Shown: positions 36,079 to 46,371, numbered from the stretch's first letter. The stretch is DNA of 64,000 nt from Desulfohalobiaceae bacterium S24 (GCA_011389765.1 JAABTT010000007.1:1-64000), one strand, 5' to 3'. Notes: a model not told the origin generated them from the letters alone. Made by a program: numbers and translations.

Positions 36079-37533
36079 ATGGGAAAAAGTCTGTCAGAAA
36101 AACAAGTCGAACAGGCAGCGCTCGGTTGGTTCGAGGCGCTGGGCTACGATGTACGCAAGGGTGCGGATATCTCGCCAGGGTCGGATACCCCGTTGCGCGA
36201 CAGCCATGAGCACGTGGTGCTGGAGCCCGGGCTGCGGGCGGCACTGCGCAGAATCAATGGCCATTTGCCTGAAGAGGCCATAGAACAGGCCATACGAGTT
36301 GTCGTCCGGCCCCCGGAACCCACGCTCCCACAGAATAATCGCTGGTTTCATCGGCTTCTCACTGACGGTATCGATGTGGAATACCGAAATCAAGGCGATG
36401 AAACGCGAGGCGATAAGGCGTGGCTTGCTGACTTCTCCAGGCCTTCGGCAAATGACTTCCTGATCGCCCGGCAGTTTACGGTCAAGACGGGCAACAGGAC
36501 CCGCCGGGCCGATCTGGTGGTGTTTATCAACGGCTTGCCCATCGCCATCATCGAATTGAAAGATCCAGCCGATGAACAGGCGGATCTGTGGAAGGCGTAC
36601 CGTCAGCTTCAGGATTATAAAGAACAGGTCCCCGGCCTGTTTACCTACAACGAACTGATGGTGATCAGTGACGGGGCGATTACTCGGGTCGGGTCACTGA
36701 CATCAAGCTCGGATCGCTTTTCGCCGTGGCGCTCTATCGAAGATATGGCCCGTCCGGGCGAACCAACACTGGAAGCCCTGGCAACCGGGCTTTTCGCACC
36801 GCAGCGACTGCTGGACTACCTGCACAGGTGTGTGATCTTTGAAGAGAATGACCGGACCGGAGAAATCGGCAAGAAAATCGCCGGATATCATCAATTCCGG
36901 GCCATGAAGAAGGCCCGGGAATCTGTGAAAGCGGCATTGCGACCACCAACCGGGACAGGTGACGGCCGCGGCGGTGTTATCTGGCACACGCAGGGGTCGG
37001 GAAAGAGCCTGACCATGCTGATGCTTTCCGGGGCGCTCATCAGTGAAAAACAGCTCGCCAACCCCACGATAGTTGTCGTAACAGACCGCAATGACCTCGA
37101 CGGACAGCTTTTCGGCACATTTGCCTACGGTCGAGCGCTGTTGCGCCAGGAACCGGAGCAGGCCGACAGCCGCGATGACCTGGCAGCCAGGCTCAACCGA
37201 GCTTCCGGTGGCGTGGTATTTACGACCATTCAGAAATTCGAGGAACGCGACGGTCCGGTCAGCGAACGTTCGAACATTGTCGTGCTGGCTGATGAGGCAC
37301 ACCGCAGCCAATACGGATTTCTGGAAGAATTCTCTGACTTCGCCACGATTATTGGAAAGCAAAATTCCCTGATTGGTCAAGAAGAATATTTTTGGCGCGG
37401 GAAGCCTTTTTGCAGTCATTCGCTCCCGCACCAAGAGAAGAAATTGGGCACCGCTTCCAGCTCTTTATTTGTCGTGTGTCTGAAAATAGCGTTGCCTATT
37501 CGAAACATACTAACCCCCAAATGGAGGAAATAA
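36079..37533 (+). pseudogene. Type I restriction subunit R (HsdR), C-terminally truncated
   Basis: LPIAIIELKDP nuclease motif; TQGSGKSLTM; LADEAHRSQYGF, then unrelated sequence and stop. Confidence 0.85.
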
Positions 37534-37534
37534 T

Positions 37535-37750
37535 ATGCCCACGCTTCCACTTGAACAAATGACTGTAAAGGAGAAGCTGCAAGTCATGGAAGAGCTTTGG
37601 AGTGATCTTTGTTGTAATCAAAACCATATTCCGGTACCTCAATGGCACAAAGACCTATTGGACAAACGGGAAAAACTAGTCAAAGGAGGCAAGGCAACAT
37701 TCGTGGACTGGGAAACCGCAAAAAAACGGATAGCTGATAGAATATCATGA
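37535..37750 (+). CDS. Addiction-module antitoxin
   Basis: LPLEQMTVKEKLQVMEELWSDL...VPQWHKDLLDKREKLVKGGKATFVDWETAKKRI. Confidence 0.85.
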   Translation: MPTLPLEQMTVKEKLQVMEELWSDLCCNQNHIPVPQWHKDLLDKREKLVKGGKATFVDWETAKKRIADRIS

Positions 37751-38043
37751 AAATTCGTATAATTGATCAAGCGGTAGATGATCTTGTTGATGGGTACAAT
37801 TTCTATGAGGATCAAGCACCTGGGCTTGGGACGTATTTTCTGGATTGCCTATATTCGGACGTTGAGTCGCTTGTGTTGTATGCGGGTATACATCGGATCG
37901 TCCATAGTAATTATCATCGTATGCTATCGGAAAAATTCCCTTTCGCAATTTATTATACCATTTCAGGAGATGAGATAAATATTCACGCGATTATCGACTG
38001 TCGCCGAGACCCCGCATGGATTCGAGACCGTCTGAAAATATAG
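37747..38043 (+). CDS. RelE/ParE-family toxin
   Basis: AVDDLVDGYNFYEDQAPGLGTYFLDCLYSDVESL; overlaps antitoxin stop. Confidence 0.88.
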   Translation: MKIRIIDQAVDDLVDGYNFYEDQAPGLGTYFLDCLYSDVESLVLYAGIHRIVHSNYHRMLSEKFPFAIYYTISGDEINIHAIIDCRRDPAWIRDRLKI

Positions 38044-38238
38044 AGAACAAGCCAGTGTACCTGATGCCAAACGTGAGTGAATAATCTCCTTGACGTGAGC
38101 CTTGACGGCACCTTGACGGGATCGGAGCGCGGCAACTATCTGATTATAATTTATAAGACGTTCTGAGAAGGGCAATTTTACATCTTAAACAAACTATTAC
38201 ACCTTGGCTAATGAGAGAAAAAAAACAAGGAGGACATT

Positions 38239-38703
38239 ATGGCCAAAGCAGACGGACCATTGCTGGACACCGGAGATCGGTTCCCAAGCCTCGTATGAAA
38301 CTTCAAATTCCTCTCATCAGGGTCGCTATCGGTATCGGAATCGGTATCGAGAAATGATATGATGAGGATTAAGACTTCGATTCCGATAGCGATAGCGATC
38401 CCGACCGGGATTTCTTTCTGAGGTTTCTTCATTGATCAAACTGACCGGGCCGCCCGGCCAACGGCCGGCGCTGACAATTGAGACAGTCGCCCACGGGCGG
38501 GTCCAAATAGATGAGCATTTCACCAGGGGCTATGGGGTGGTCCTGATCTATCGCGGGCACTGGTGACCGTTCTGCAGTCAGCAGTTGGCTGACTTCCAGC
38601 AGAGCATGGAGGACTTCAGGGCTGAAAACATGGCCCATCGGCCGGCTCAAGGCGGCCAATGTCCTGGCCCTGGTCAGGTATTACAAGCAAAACAGGGATT
38701 AAT
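38239..38703 (+). pseudogene. Disrupted peroxiredoxin-like gene with apparent Sec codon (TGA 38564-38566)
   Basis: MAKADGPLLDTGDRFPSL + inserted repeat + IKLTGPPGQRPALTIETVAHGRVQIDEHFTRGYGVVLIYRGHW(U)PFCSQQLADFQQSMEDFRAEN + out-of-frame PIGRLKAANVLALVRYYKQNRD*. Confidence 0.7.
38321..38407. repeat. Hexameric (GGTATC-like) inverted repeat
   Basis: GGTCGCTATCGGTATCGGAATCGGTATCGA ... TTCGATTCCGATAGCGATAGCGATCCCGACC. Confidence 0.85.
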
Positions 38704-38938
38704 CATGCTCGACTACCAGGGAGTCGCGGCCGAGGACCTCAACCGCCTGGACAGTTATCTCCAGTCCCTGATCGACACTGAGGTTGGATCACTCTCCAGA
38801 GCGTCCCAGAAACCCTTCTGGATCAACGACCGCTACAACTGGTCCCTCAACGAAAAACCGTAGCTGAAACACTGGCAGATGCCTGAGTTTCAGATCTTCC
38901 CATGTTGAATTTCGCCCTTATCAGTGACCGGGACCAAA

Positions 38939-39385
38939 TCAGACCTGTCCAAGACACCCTGAATCAGAAGGGGGTGAAGGATGAGGCTGGCAGCAATGGC
39001 CACAAAGGCCAGGCATCAGAATCTTGTCCTGAAGATCTCCCCAGGCTGTTTCTTTCTGCCAGGACCGGGCAAAGGTCAGCGCAGCCATGAGTACGCAGAT
39101 AACCCCGGAAACCCCCAGGAATTCTTCAGCCAGGACAAAAGATCCATAAGCCAGGATCAGGGACATGCTGGTGGTGAAGAAGACATGATGCTCGTGCCAG
39201 ACACGGAGAAGCCAGGCTCCAAGCCAGCCCATAAACAGTCCAGCGGGCAGGGCCGCCAGCACAGCCCACGCAAACGCTCCGAGTGTCCTGTAAAGGTGCA
39301 GATCAGACCCTTCCAGCACCATTCCGGTGATCACCGAAAAGACCACCACGGTTGTTCCGTCGTTGAACAGGGATTCGCCTTCATG
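38939..39385 (-). pseudogene. Cation:proton antiporter fragment
   Basis: EGESLFNDGTTVVVFSVITGMVLEG...LAYGSFVLAEEFLGVSGVICVLMAALTFARSW; both ends missing. Confidence 0.75.
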
Positions 39386-39604
39386 GATTTGTGTTCTCTA
39401 CCGGCCATGTAGGCCGTAGTCTTTACTGGTTCCTTACACAAAAAGCTTGACTGAATCAAGTCTTTCAGTATTTTTGGATGGCTGTCAACATTCCGGTTTT
39501 CATCCGGATTGCAAATCATTGAGAATCATCCTATACAATAAGCGGAAATGATCTCACTCATCTAAAACCGACTGGTAAGTCTTCTTCTGAACACCAGTTA
39601 TCCC

Positions 39605-40564
39605 ATGGATCTTACACTCAAGCGCATAAACAAGCACTTCAAAGGCAGAACCGTGCTCGAGGATATCAGCTTTGATGTCGGTCCCCGGGAACTCGTATCC
39701 ATTATCGGGCCCTCAGGGGTGGGGAAGACCACCTTGCTGAAAATCATTGCGCAACTCGAGCAACCCACCGGCGGAGAGGTCGTCTTTCCAGAGCCTCCTT
39801 CCAGGAAGCATCCGGTGATCCTGGTCTTTCAGGACTATGTCCTTTTCCCGGGCATGACGGTCCGGGGAAACATCGGTTTCGGTCTGAAATCGAGACGGAT
39901 CAAGAAAGCTGAAATCAGGGAGCGAGTCGACCGGATGCTCGAATATTTTCGTCTTGAGGAGCAAAGCGGGCACTATCCGGCCCAGCTTTCGGCCGGGCAG
40001 AAACAGCGGGTGGCCATCGCAAGGGCCATGATCATCAATCCGGCTGTTCTGCTTTTGGACGAACCCTTTGCCAATCTGGACCGCAGCCTGAAAATGGAGA
40101 CCGCCGGTTTTATCCGAAAGACCCAAAAGGAATTCGGAATCCCCACAATCAGCGTAACCCACGACCTGGAAGAGGCCTTTGCCATGTCGGACCGGATCGG
40201 CATCCTCCTGGACGGCAGGCTCAAACAGTACGATGCCCCCAAGGAAATCTATTTTCATCCCAACTCCTATGATGTGGCCCGGTTTTTAGGTCCGGTGAAC
40301 ATTATTCCCAGAAACCTGTATCAGCTGTTCGGGATCAACGGGGAGCGGGGACAACAGGACCGCATTCTGGCCAGACCTGAGAACCTGGTCCTTGAGCCTC
40401 TGGAGAACGGAGCCGGGAGGATACAGGAGGTGACCTTTGCCGGCCATTACATTGTCTATTCAGTCTCCCTGCAGGACAGGGTGTTCACCGTGTACAGCCA
40501 TCAGGACAGCTTCAGACCGGGGCAGGAGGTCGCCCTGAAAATCAAGCCGTATGGGGAGCAGTAA
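39605..40564 (+). CDS. ABC transporter ATP-binding protein
   Basis: GPSGVGKTTLL; LSAGQKQRVAIARAM; LLLDEPFANLD. Confidence 0.92.
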   Translation: MDLTLKRINKHFKGRTVLEDISFDVGPRELVSIIGPSGVGKTTLLKIIAQLEQPTGGEVVFPEPPSRKHPVILVFQDYVLFPGMTVRGNIGFGLKSRRIKKAEIRERVDRMLEYFRLEEQSGHYPAQLSAGQKQRVAIARAMIINPAVLLLDEPFANLDRSLKMETAGFIRKTQKEFGIPTISVTHDLEEAFAMSDRIGILLDGRLKQYDAPKEIYFHPNSYDVARFLGPVNIIPRNLYQLFGINGERGQQDRILARPENLVLEPLENGAGRIQEVTFAGHYIVYSVSLQDRVFTVYSHQDSFRPGQEVALKIKPYGEQ

Positions 40565-40566
40565 TC

Positions 40567-41784
40567 ATGTTGAGATCCCTTTTTGCATCGGGTGTTCTCC
40601 TGGCGATTCTCGGGACCTCGCCCATCATGCTGCAGGCCGCTGAGGAAAAGCTCCTGGAGGCATCCTTTGAGACGATTGAAGAGCAGGCGGCAGGCACCGC
40701 AGTCCACTGGTACATGTTCGGGGGCTGGGCCCATGTCAATTCCTGGGTGGACGGCTATGTGGCCGCAGAGATGAAAAAACGCTACGACATTGATCTCACC
40801 AGAGTTCCCATGGATGCCGGGGTCTTTGTGAACAAGCTGCTCAATGAAAAAGCCGCGGGCAAACAAACCGGAAGCATTGACCTCTTGTGGATCAACGGGG
40901 AGAATTTCAAAAATGCCAAAGAGGCCGGCCTGCTCTTCGGACCTTTTGCCTCCAGGCTGCCCAATGTGCAGCAGTATGTCGATCCCAATAGTGTGGCCTT
41001 TGATTTCGGCTATCCGGTGGAAGGCTATGAGGCCCCCTTCGGCAAGGCCCAGTTCGTGTTCGAGTATGACAGCGCGGCCATCGACTCGCCTCCCCGGACG
41101 CTGGCTGCCTTGAAAACCTGGATCAAGGCCCACCCCGGACGCTTCACCTATCCCCAGCCCCCTGATTTCACGGGATCGGCCTTCATCCGTCAGGTCTTCT
41201 ATGCCCTCACCGGCGGACATGAGCAGTACCTGCAGGGGTTCGACCGGGAACTCTTCGAGCGGCAGAGCCCCAAGCTCTGGGACTTCCTGAACGCTCTCCA
41301 ACCCTGGCTCTGGCAGAAAGGGCAGACCTACCCCAAGAACAGCGCATCCCTGGACACCCTTTTTTCCCGGGGCGAAGTGGCCTTCGGCATGTCCTATCAC
41401 CCGCCGCACGCCCAGAACAAGATCCTGGAAGGCAGCTATCCGGAGAGCGTGCGGACCTTTGTGCTTGAAGACGGATCCATTTACAACATCCACTATACGG
41501 CCATCCCCTTCAACGCCCCGAATAAAGCCGGGGCCATGGTTCTGGCCAATTTCCTCATTTCCGTGGAAGCCCAGCTCGCCAAGTACCGGCCGCAAGCCTG
41601 GGGTGATTTTCCGGCCCTGGATATCTCCCGGCTGAGCCCGGCGGACCGGAAACGCTTTGCAGAGGTGGATCTCGGTCCGGCCACCCTGAGTTCCGCCGAA
41701 CTGGATCCCGTGGCGGTTCCCGAAATCCCGGCCGCCTATCTCGAGGCCCTGGAACAGGGCTGGGAGGAACATGTTTTGCACTAG
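40567..41784 (+). CDS. ABC transporter substrate-binding protein (YnjB-like)
   Basis: Signal peptide; VHWYMFGGWAHVNSWVDGYVAAEMKKRYDIDLTRVPM; GSIDLLWINGENF. Confidence 0.8.
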   Translation: MLRSLFASGVLLAILGTSPIMLQAAEEKLLEASFETIEEQAAGTAVHWYMFGGWAHVNSWVDGYVAAEMKKRYDIDLTRVPMDAGVFVNKLLNEKAAGKQTGSIDLLWINGENFKNAKEAGLLFGPFASRLPNVQQYVDPNSVAFDFGYPVEGYEAPFGKAQFVFEYDSAAIDSPPRTLAALKTWIKAHPGRFTYPQPPDFTGSAFIRQVFYALTGGHEQYLQGFDRELFERQSPKLWDFLNALQPWLWQKGQTYPKNSASLDTLFSRGEVAFGMSYHPPHAQNKILEGSYPESVRTFVLEDGSIYNIHYTAIPFNAPNKAGAMVLANFLISVEAQLAKYRPQAWGDFPALDISRLSPADRKRFAEVDLGPATLSSAELDPVAVPEIPAAYLEALEQGWEEHVLH

Positions 41785-41845
41785 AGACCAGAAATGTCCT
41801 GATCATGGAAAGAAAGATTGCTTATTCAAGGGTGAACTGTGAACC

Positions 41846-42712
41846 ATGAAAAGCGCCAAGCTTCTCCTCAGGCTGAGCCCTCTGCTCATCCCTTACCTGA
41901 TCCTGTTTTGCGGAGGCGTGTTCTTGACCGTCGGCCAGTCTCTGGGCTTTCTGACCCCACTGCCCTATACAGGCGGAACTTTCGAGGCCTATACGCAATT
42001 ATTCTCGGATCCGCATTTTCTGGCTTCCTTCCTGTTTTCTCTGCAAGTAGCCCTGGCCTCAGCCTTGCTGTCCGTAACAGCCGGAACCCTGCTGGCTTAC
42101 TGGGTCTGGAAGCTTCCTCAGAGATTGCAGACGGCGGCCATCGTCTACAAGATTCCCCTGATCCTGCCCCATATCGCTGTAGCCTTCGTGGTCCTGATCT
42201 TCTGGAGCCGCTCCGGGATTGTGGCTTCCCTGGCCCATTCCCTGGGACTGATCGACGCCATGCAGGAATTCCCCAATCTTCTCTATTCCGGCTGGGGTCT
42301 GGGCATGATTCTGGCATACAGCCTGAAGGGCACTCCTTTTGCCATGCTCCTGATCATGGCCCTGCTGCTGCGTTTTGACTCCAGACAAATCCAGGCCGCT
42401 TACATGCTTGGGGCCTCCAGACTGCAAACCTTCTTCCGGGTCGTCCTGCCCAGAATTGCACCGGCCATGCAAACCGGTTTCATCATCCTCTTTCTGTATA
42501 GTTTCGGAGCCTTTGACATCCCCTATCTCCTGAGTGAAAGCCGCCCCGGCATGTTGAGCGTCAATGTCTACAATCTCTATTTCAAGCGCGATCTGGCCCG
42601 GCGGCCCGAAGCCATGGCCATGCTCACGTTCATGTTCTGTTTCGCGGTTCTGCTCATCGTTGCCTATTCCAAAATCGTAAATCGTCTGGAAGATGCGGAG
42701 CGCAAGATATGA
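41846..42712 (+). CDS. ABC transporter permease
   Basis: Polytopic; AAYMLGASRLQTFFRVVLPRIAPAM EAA loop. Confidence 0.88.
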   Translation: MKSAKLLLRLSPLLIPYLILFCGGVFLTVGQSLGFLTPLPYTGGTFEAYTQLFSDPHFLASFLFSLQVALASALLSVTAGTLLAYWVWKLPQRLQTAAIVYKIPLILPHIAVAFVVLIFWSRSGIVASLAHSLGLIDAMQEFPNLLYSGWGLGMILAYSLKGTPFAMLLIMALLLRFDSRQIQAAYMLGASRLQTFFRVVLPRIAPAMQTGFIILFLYSFGAFDIPYLLSESRPGMLSVNVYNLYFKRDLARRPEAMAMLTFMFCFAVLLIVAYSKIVNRLEDAERKI

Positions 42713-43494
42713 AGCAGCTTGGAGTGCTCCTGCTCTTGCTTGTGCTCTTTGTGCTGCCGGTCATCGTACTCGGCCTGACCAGCCTGGCCCCGGGGTGGCG
42801 ATTTCCGGACCTCTGGCCCAGGACGTTCAGTCTTGCAGGACTGGACTATCTCCTCAAGAATCAGGAAAGGATCCTCGTCTCTTTAGGGTCCTCCTGCCTC
42901 TTTTCTCTTATGACGGTTCTGACAACCTGCGGCATGTGCCTGGCGCCGGCTGCTGTTTTTGCCAGATTTGCTTTCCCGGGCAAGACCCTCCTGGAGGGCC
43001 TGCTGCTCACTCCGGCCCTGGTGCCGCCCATGACTTTTGCCATGGGCCTTCATTTTCTGTTCATCAAATTTTCCCTGTCGGATACAATGCCCGGGGTGGT
43101 TCTCATTCTATCCATGTTCAGCTACCCGTACATGTTCAGAGCCCTGGTGGCCGGATTCCAGAATATGGGGCAGGAGTACGAAATCTGCGCCCGCAATCTG
43201 GGCGCGGGCAATCTGCGGACCCTGCTGTCCGTGGAACTGCCGCTGCTGCTTCCGGCGCTCATCGCCGGCGGCAGCGTGGTCTTTCTGGTGGCCTTTTCCG
43301 AATACTTTCTGGTCTTCCTGATCGGAGGCGGGAGCGTTCCGTCTTTTACCGGCACCCTCTTTCCCCTGCTCAGCTCATCCAATCGCGCTCTGGCCTCCAT
43401 CTTGACCCTAGTTTTTCTGTTTGTGCCAGTTTGCCTCTTCCTGACCCTGGACACCATCCTGGTTCGGGTCTACCGGAGAAGAGGCTTGATCTGA
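42709..43494 (+). CDS. ABC transporter permease
   Basis: EICARNLGAGNLRTLLSVELPLLLPAL EAA loop. Confidence 0.88.
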   Translation: MKQLGVLLLLLVLFVLPVIVLGLTSLAPGWRFPDLWPRTFSLAGLDYLLKNQERILVSLGSSCLFSLMTVLTTCGMCLAPAAVFARFAFPGKTLLEGLLLTPALVPPMTFAMGLHFLFIKFSLSDTMPGVVLILSMFSYPYMFRALVAGFQNMGQEYEICARNLGAGNLRTLLSVELPLLLPALIAGGSVVFLVAFSEYFLVFLIGGGSVPSFTGTLFPLLSSSNRALASILTLVFLFVPVCLFLTLDTILVRVYRRRGLI

Positions 43495-43497
43495 CTT

Positions 43498-44478
43498 ATG
43501 AATACACAAGACATCATCCCCCGGATCAAGGGCTTTCTGACAGCCTCCAACTGGATGCCGAAGGCCTGTTCCGTCTCCTTTTTGGCTGCCGGAGAATACA
43601 ATGCGAATTACCTTATCCAAAGCGAGTCCGGCCGCTTTGTTCTGCGGATCAATCACGGCAGCCAGCTCGGGCTGGGCGATGGGCAGATCAACTATGAATA
43701 TCGGGTGCTCAAGGCCCTGGCTGATACCGGGGTCACCCCCAGACCCTTTGCCTGCGAGCCGAACCCGGCCCCTGAGGATCTCGGAGGCGGGGTGCTGCTC
43801 ATGGAGTATCTGCCGGGCAAGCCCTTGACCTATGCCCGGGATCTGGAGCAGGCCGCGGCGATCTTCGCCCGGGTGCACAGGGTTCAGCCCCCCGAAGGCA
43901 TGGTGATCCAGCCCGATCCGGTTCAGGACATCTCCAGGGAATGTTACGGCCTCATCCAGCGCTATCCCGACCACCCCCTGCGCCGGGAGCGCGAGGCCAT
44001 TGAGGCCTATTTCGAATCCGTCCGGGAACTGGCTGCCGAGACCCGCCCCCTGTTTGCCGATGAAGACTTGTGTCTGGTGAACACGGAAGTCAATGCCAAC
44101 AATTTTCTGATCAGCGAACAGGAAGCCTTTCTCATTGATTGGGAAAAGGCGGTGCTGTCCTCCAGGTACCAGGACCTGGGCCACTTCCTTGTGCCCACCA
44201 CCACGCTCTGGAAAAGCGATACGGTTTTAAGTCAGAAGGAAAAACAGCGTTTCCTAAAGGCCTACAAACAGGAATCCGGCCTGGATATCAGCCTGGATGA
44301 GCTCAGCCGGAAAACCCGGATTCTGGAAAAGACCATCCTCTTGCGGGCCCTGTCCTGGTGTTACATGGCCTATTATGAATACACCCAGACCGAGCGGGCC
44401 ATTCAAAACCGGGACACCTTTGCCAAAATCAGGCAGTACCTGGAGGACATCCCGGGCATTGTGGCCTCGGTGCCCTGA
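43498..44478 (+). CDS. Phosphotransferase (APH/choline kinase-like)
   Basis: CLVNTEVNANNFLISEQEAFLIDWEKAVLSSRYQDLGHFL. Confidence 0.85.
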   Translation: MNTQDIIPRIKGFLTASNWMPKACSVSFLAAGEYNANYLIQSESGRFVLRINHGSQLGLGDGQINYEYRVLKALADTGVTPRPFACEPNPAPEDLGGGVLLMEYLPGKPLTYARDLEQAAAIFARVHRVQPPEGMVIQPDPVQDISRECYGLIQRYPDHPLRREREAIEAYFESVRELAAETRPLFADEDLCLVNTEVNANNFLISEQEAFLIDWEKAVLSSRYQDLGHFLVPTTTLWKSDTVLSQKEKQRFLKAYKQESGLDISLDELSRKTRILEKTILLRALSWCYMAYYEYTQTERAIQNRDTFAKIRQYLEDIPGIVASVP

Positions 44479-44588
44479 GTACAGACTTCGACGCCTTGTG
44501 GCGCATTGAGCACTTAAAGATTTGGAATGCTTGGATTATACTCAAAACTGGACATTCTTGAGGTTTCAGGTTTCACGTTTCAGCCCTA

Positions 44589-44858
44589 CCTCTGGCCGCA
44601 GACGTCCAGTTTGATCGAAAAAAAAAACGAGTCACCTCCTCCGTCATTCCGGCGGCTTGTCACGGCATAGCTTGAAAAGCGACGCCGGAAGGCCGGAATC
44701 CAGACTGAAAAAGCTGGACCCCGGCCTTCGCCGGGGTGACGGAGTAAGAATAATCGAGTTTCATACGAGGTTTTCTTAGAAAACCAAGAGCCGAAAGCGT
44801 TCGAGCGAAAGAGAGCTCTGTGAGCGGTTCGTGGTTTCAGCTGAAGTTTCAGTATGAG
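44589..44858. repeat. MITE-like repeat unit (44589-44771) followed by an 84-bp repeat (44775-44858) shared with 51639-51721
   Basis: Manual comparison with 27084-27232 and 51639-51721. Confidence 0.75.
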
Positions 44859-45033
44859 AGAGCAGAATGAACATCGAACATCGAACGTCCAATGCTGAAT
44901 GATGAATCAAAGAAAAGACATGTTCATATTCCCGAATCGGCCTCTTCTTGCAAGCAATTGGTATTTCATCCATTCCCTCTTTTTTCTTCATTCATAATTC
45001 GATGTTGGACGTTCACATTCTGCCTGCCGGACA

Positions 45034-46371
45034 TCACTTTCGGGCGGTCACCCCCCGATAGAGGCGGTCCAGCCGCTCAACCGGGACGCCGAGAGAATAT
45101 CCCAGGATCATGAGCTGGTTGATAGCAAACGTTCGCAGAACCCCCAGATTTTGCCAGCGCCGGGCCGAGGTCTGGACGGCCTCGGGCAGGGTGACAATCC
45201 GGCCGCGTCCGCGGAGGCGGCGTATCAGCACGAAATCCTCCATGATGGGTATCTCCGGGAATCCGCCCATGGACTCGAATACCCGCTTCTCCAGAAAGAG
45301 CCCCTGATCTCCGTACGGCAGCTGCAACACCGCGGATCGAATATTCGTGCCCCATTCCATGCAACGCATCACTCGGCTGTCCAGGTCTGTTTTGAAGCGG
45401 AAGGCCCCTCCGGCTCTTTCCGGACGGTCCATGGCCCTGCGTATCAGATCGGCGTATCCCTCTGGGGGCAGGGTATCGGCATGCAGAAACAAGAGGATGC
45501 GGCCGCGGGCCGCAGCCGCGCCGGCATTTTGCTGCAAGGCCCGGCCGCCGGAATTTTGCAGCACTCTCGCCCCGCAGCGGGAGGCGATAGCGCGAGTGTC
45601 GTCACTGCTTCCGCCGTCAACCACGATAACTTCGGTATGCTCTGCCGGCAGCAGGCGGGCCAGGAGATCCGCAATGTGATGCGCCTCGTTCAGGGTCGGG
45701 ATAATTACGGAAACCAGGGTCCGGCCCGCAAACAGATCGGCAAAGCGGTGATCCTGGCGAATTTCATCCAGATCTTCCGGGCTATCCATGTCCCGGAGGA
45801 CCGGGAGGTGTTCGCCTTGTAGGCCAAGGCGCTGCATGTTTTTCCGGGTCTGCGCGGCGACCTGTCCGGTGCTCCAGTCAATCCCCTCAAACAGCCCCGG
45901 GGAAAAAACCCGCATCCCAATGAGATAATAGCCTCCGTCAGCCGCGGGCCCCAGGACAACGTCCCGGGTCTGCAAAGCTTGCAGAGCCCGGCCGAGAATG
46001 TCGGAAGTGATCCCGGGGACGTCTGTGCCCATCAAAACAACCGGCGCGGCCCCTTTGCGAAAAGCACTTCCAAAGGCCTGTTGCATCCGGAGGCCCAGAT
46101 CGCCTTGACCCTGCGGCGCATACTGCAGACCGCCACCGAGCCAGTCCCGGAAGCACCTCCGGGCTGCGCCCGTGTAGCAGACACACAGGCGGGAACCAGG
46201 CCAGAATCGGCCGGCTGCCCTGGCCATATCCAGGACGTGTTCCGTCATGCGGCGCTGCAGCCGGGCCGCCCCCTCGGGACCAAGCTCCGGAATCAGGCGG
46301 GTCTTGACCTGTCCCGGCATTGGATAGCGGGTGAAAATCAGGAGCTGGGGCATCTGTTGGTTCATGGCCAT
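45034..46371 (-). CDS. Fused DUF2064/TIGR04282 + TIGR04283-type family 2 glycosyltransferase
   Basis: N-term LLIFTRYPMPGQVKTRLIPELGPEGAARLQ; C-term SVIIPTLNEAHHIADLLARL...PYGDQGLFLEKRVFESMGGFPEIPIMEDF. Confidence 0.88.
   Translation of the reverse strand: MAMNQQMPQLLIFTRYPMPGQVKTRLIPELGPEGAARLQRRMTEHVLDMARAAGRFWPGSRLCVCYTGAARRCFRDWLGGGLQYAPQGQGDLGLRMQQAFGSAFRKGAAPVVLMGTDVPGITSDILGRALQALQTRDVVLGPAADGGYYLIGMRVFSPGLFEGIDWSTGQVAAQTRKNMQRLGLQGEHLPVLRDMDSPEDLDEIRQDHRFADLFAGRTLVSVIIPTLNEAHHIADLLARLLPAEHTEVIVVDGGSSDDTRAIASRCGARVLQNSGGRALQQNAGAAAARGRILLFLHADTLPPEGYADLIRRAMDRPERAGGAFRFKTDLDSRVMRCMEWGTNIRSAVLQLPYGDQGLFLEKRVFESMGGFPEIPIMEDFVLIRRLRGRGRIVTLPEAVQTSARRWQNLGVLRTFAINQLMILGYSLGVPVERLDRLYRGVTARK

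Noticed and set aside
45034-46371. DUF2064-glycosyltransferase fusion as novel
   Set aside because: Fusions of TIGR04282 and TIGR04283-type domains are, to my knowledge, already seen in other genomes.
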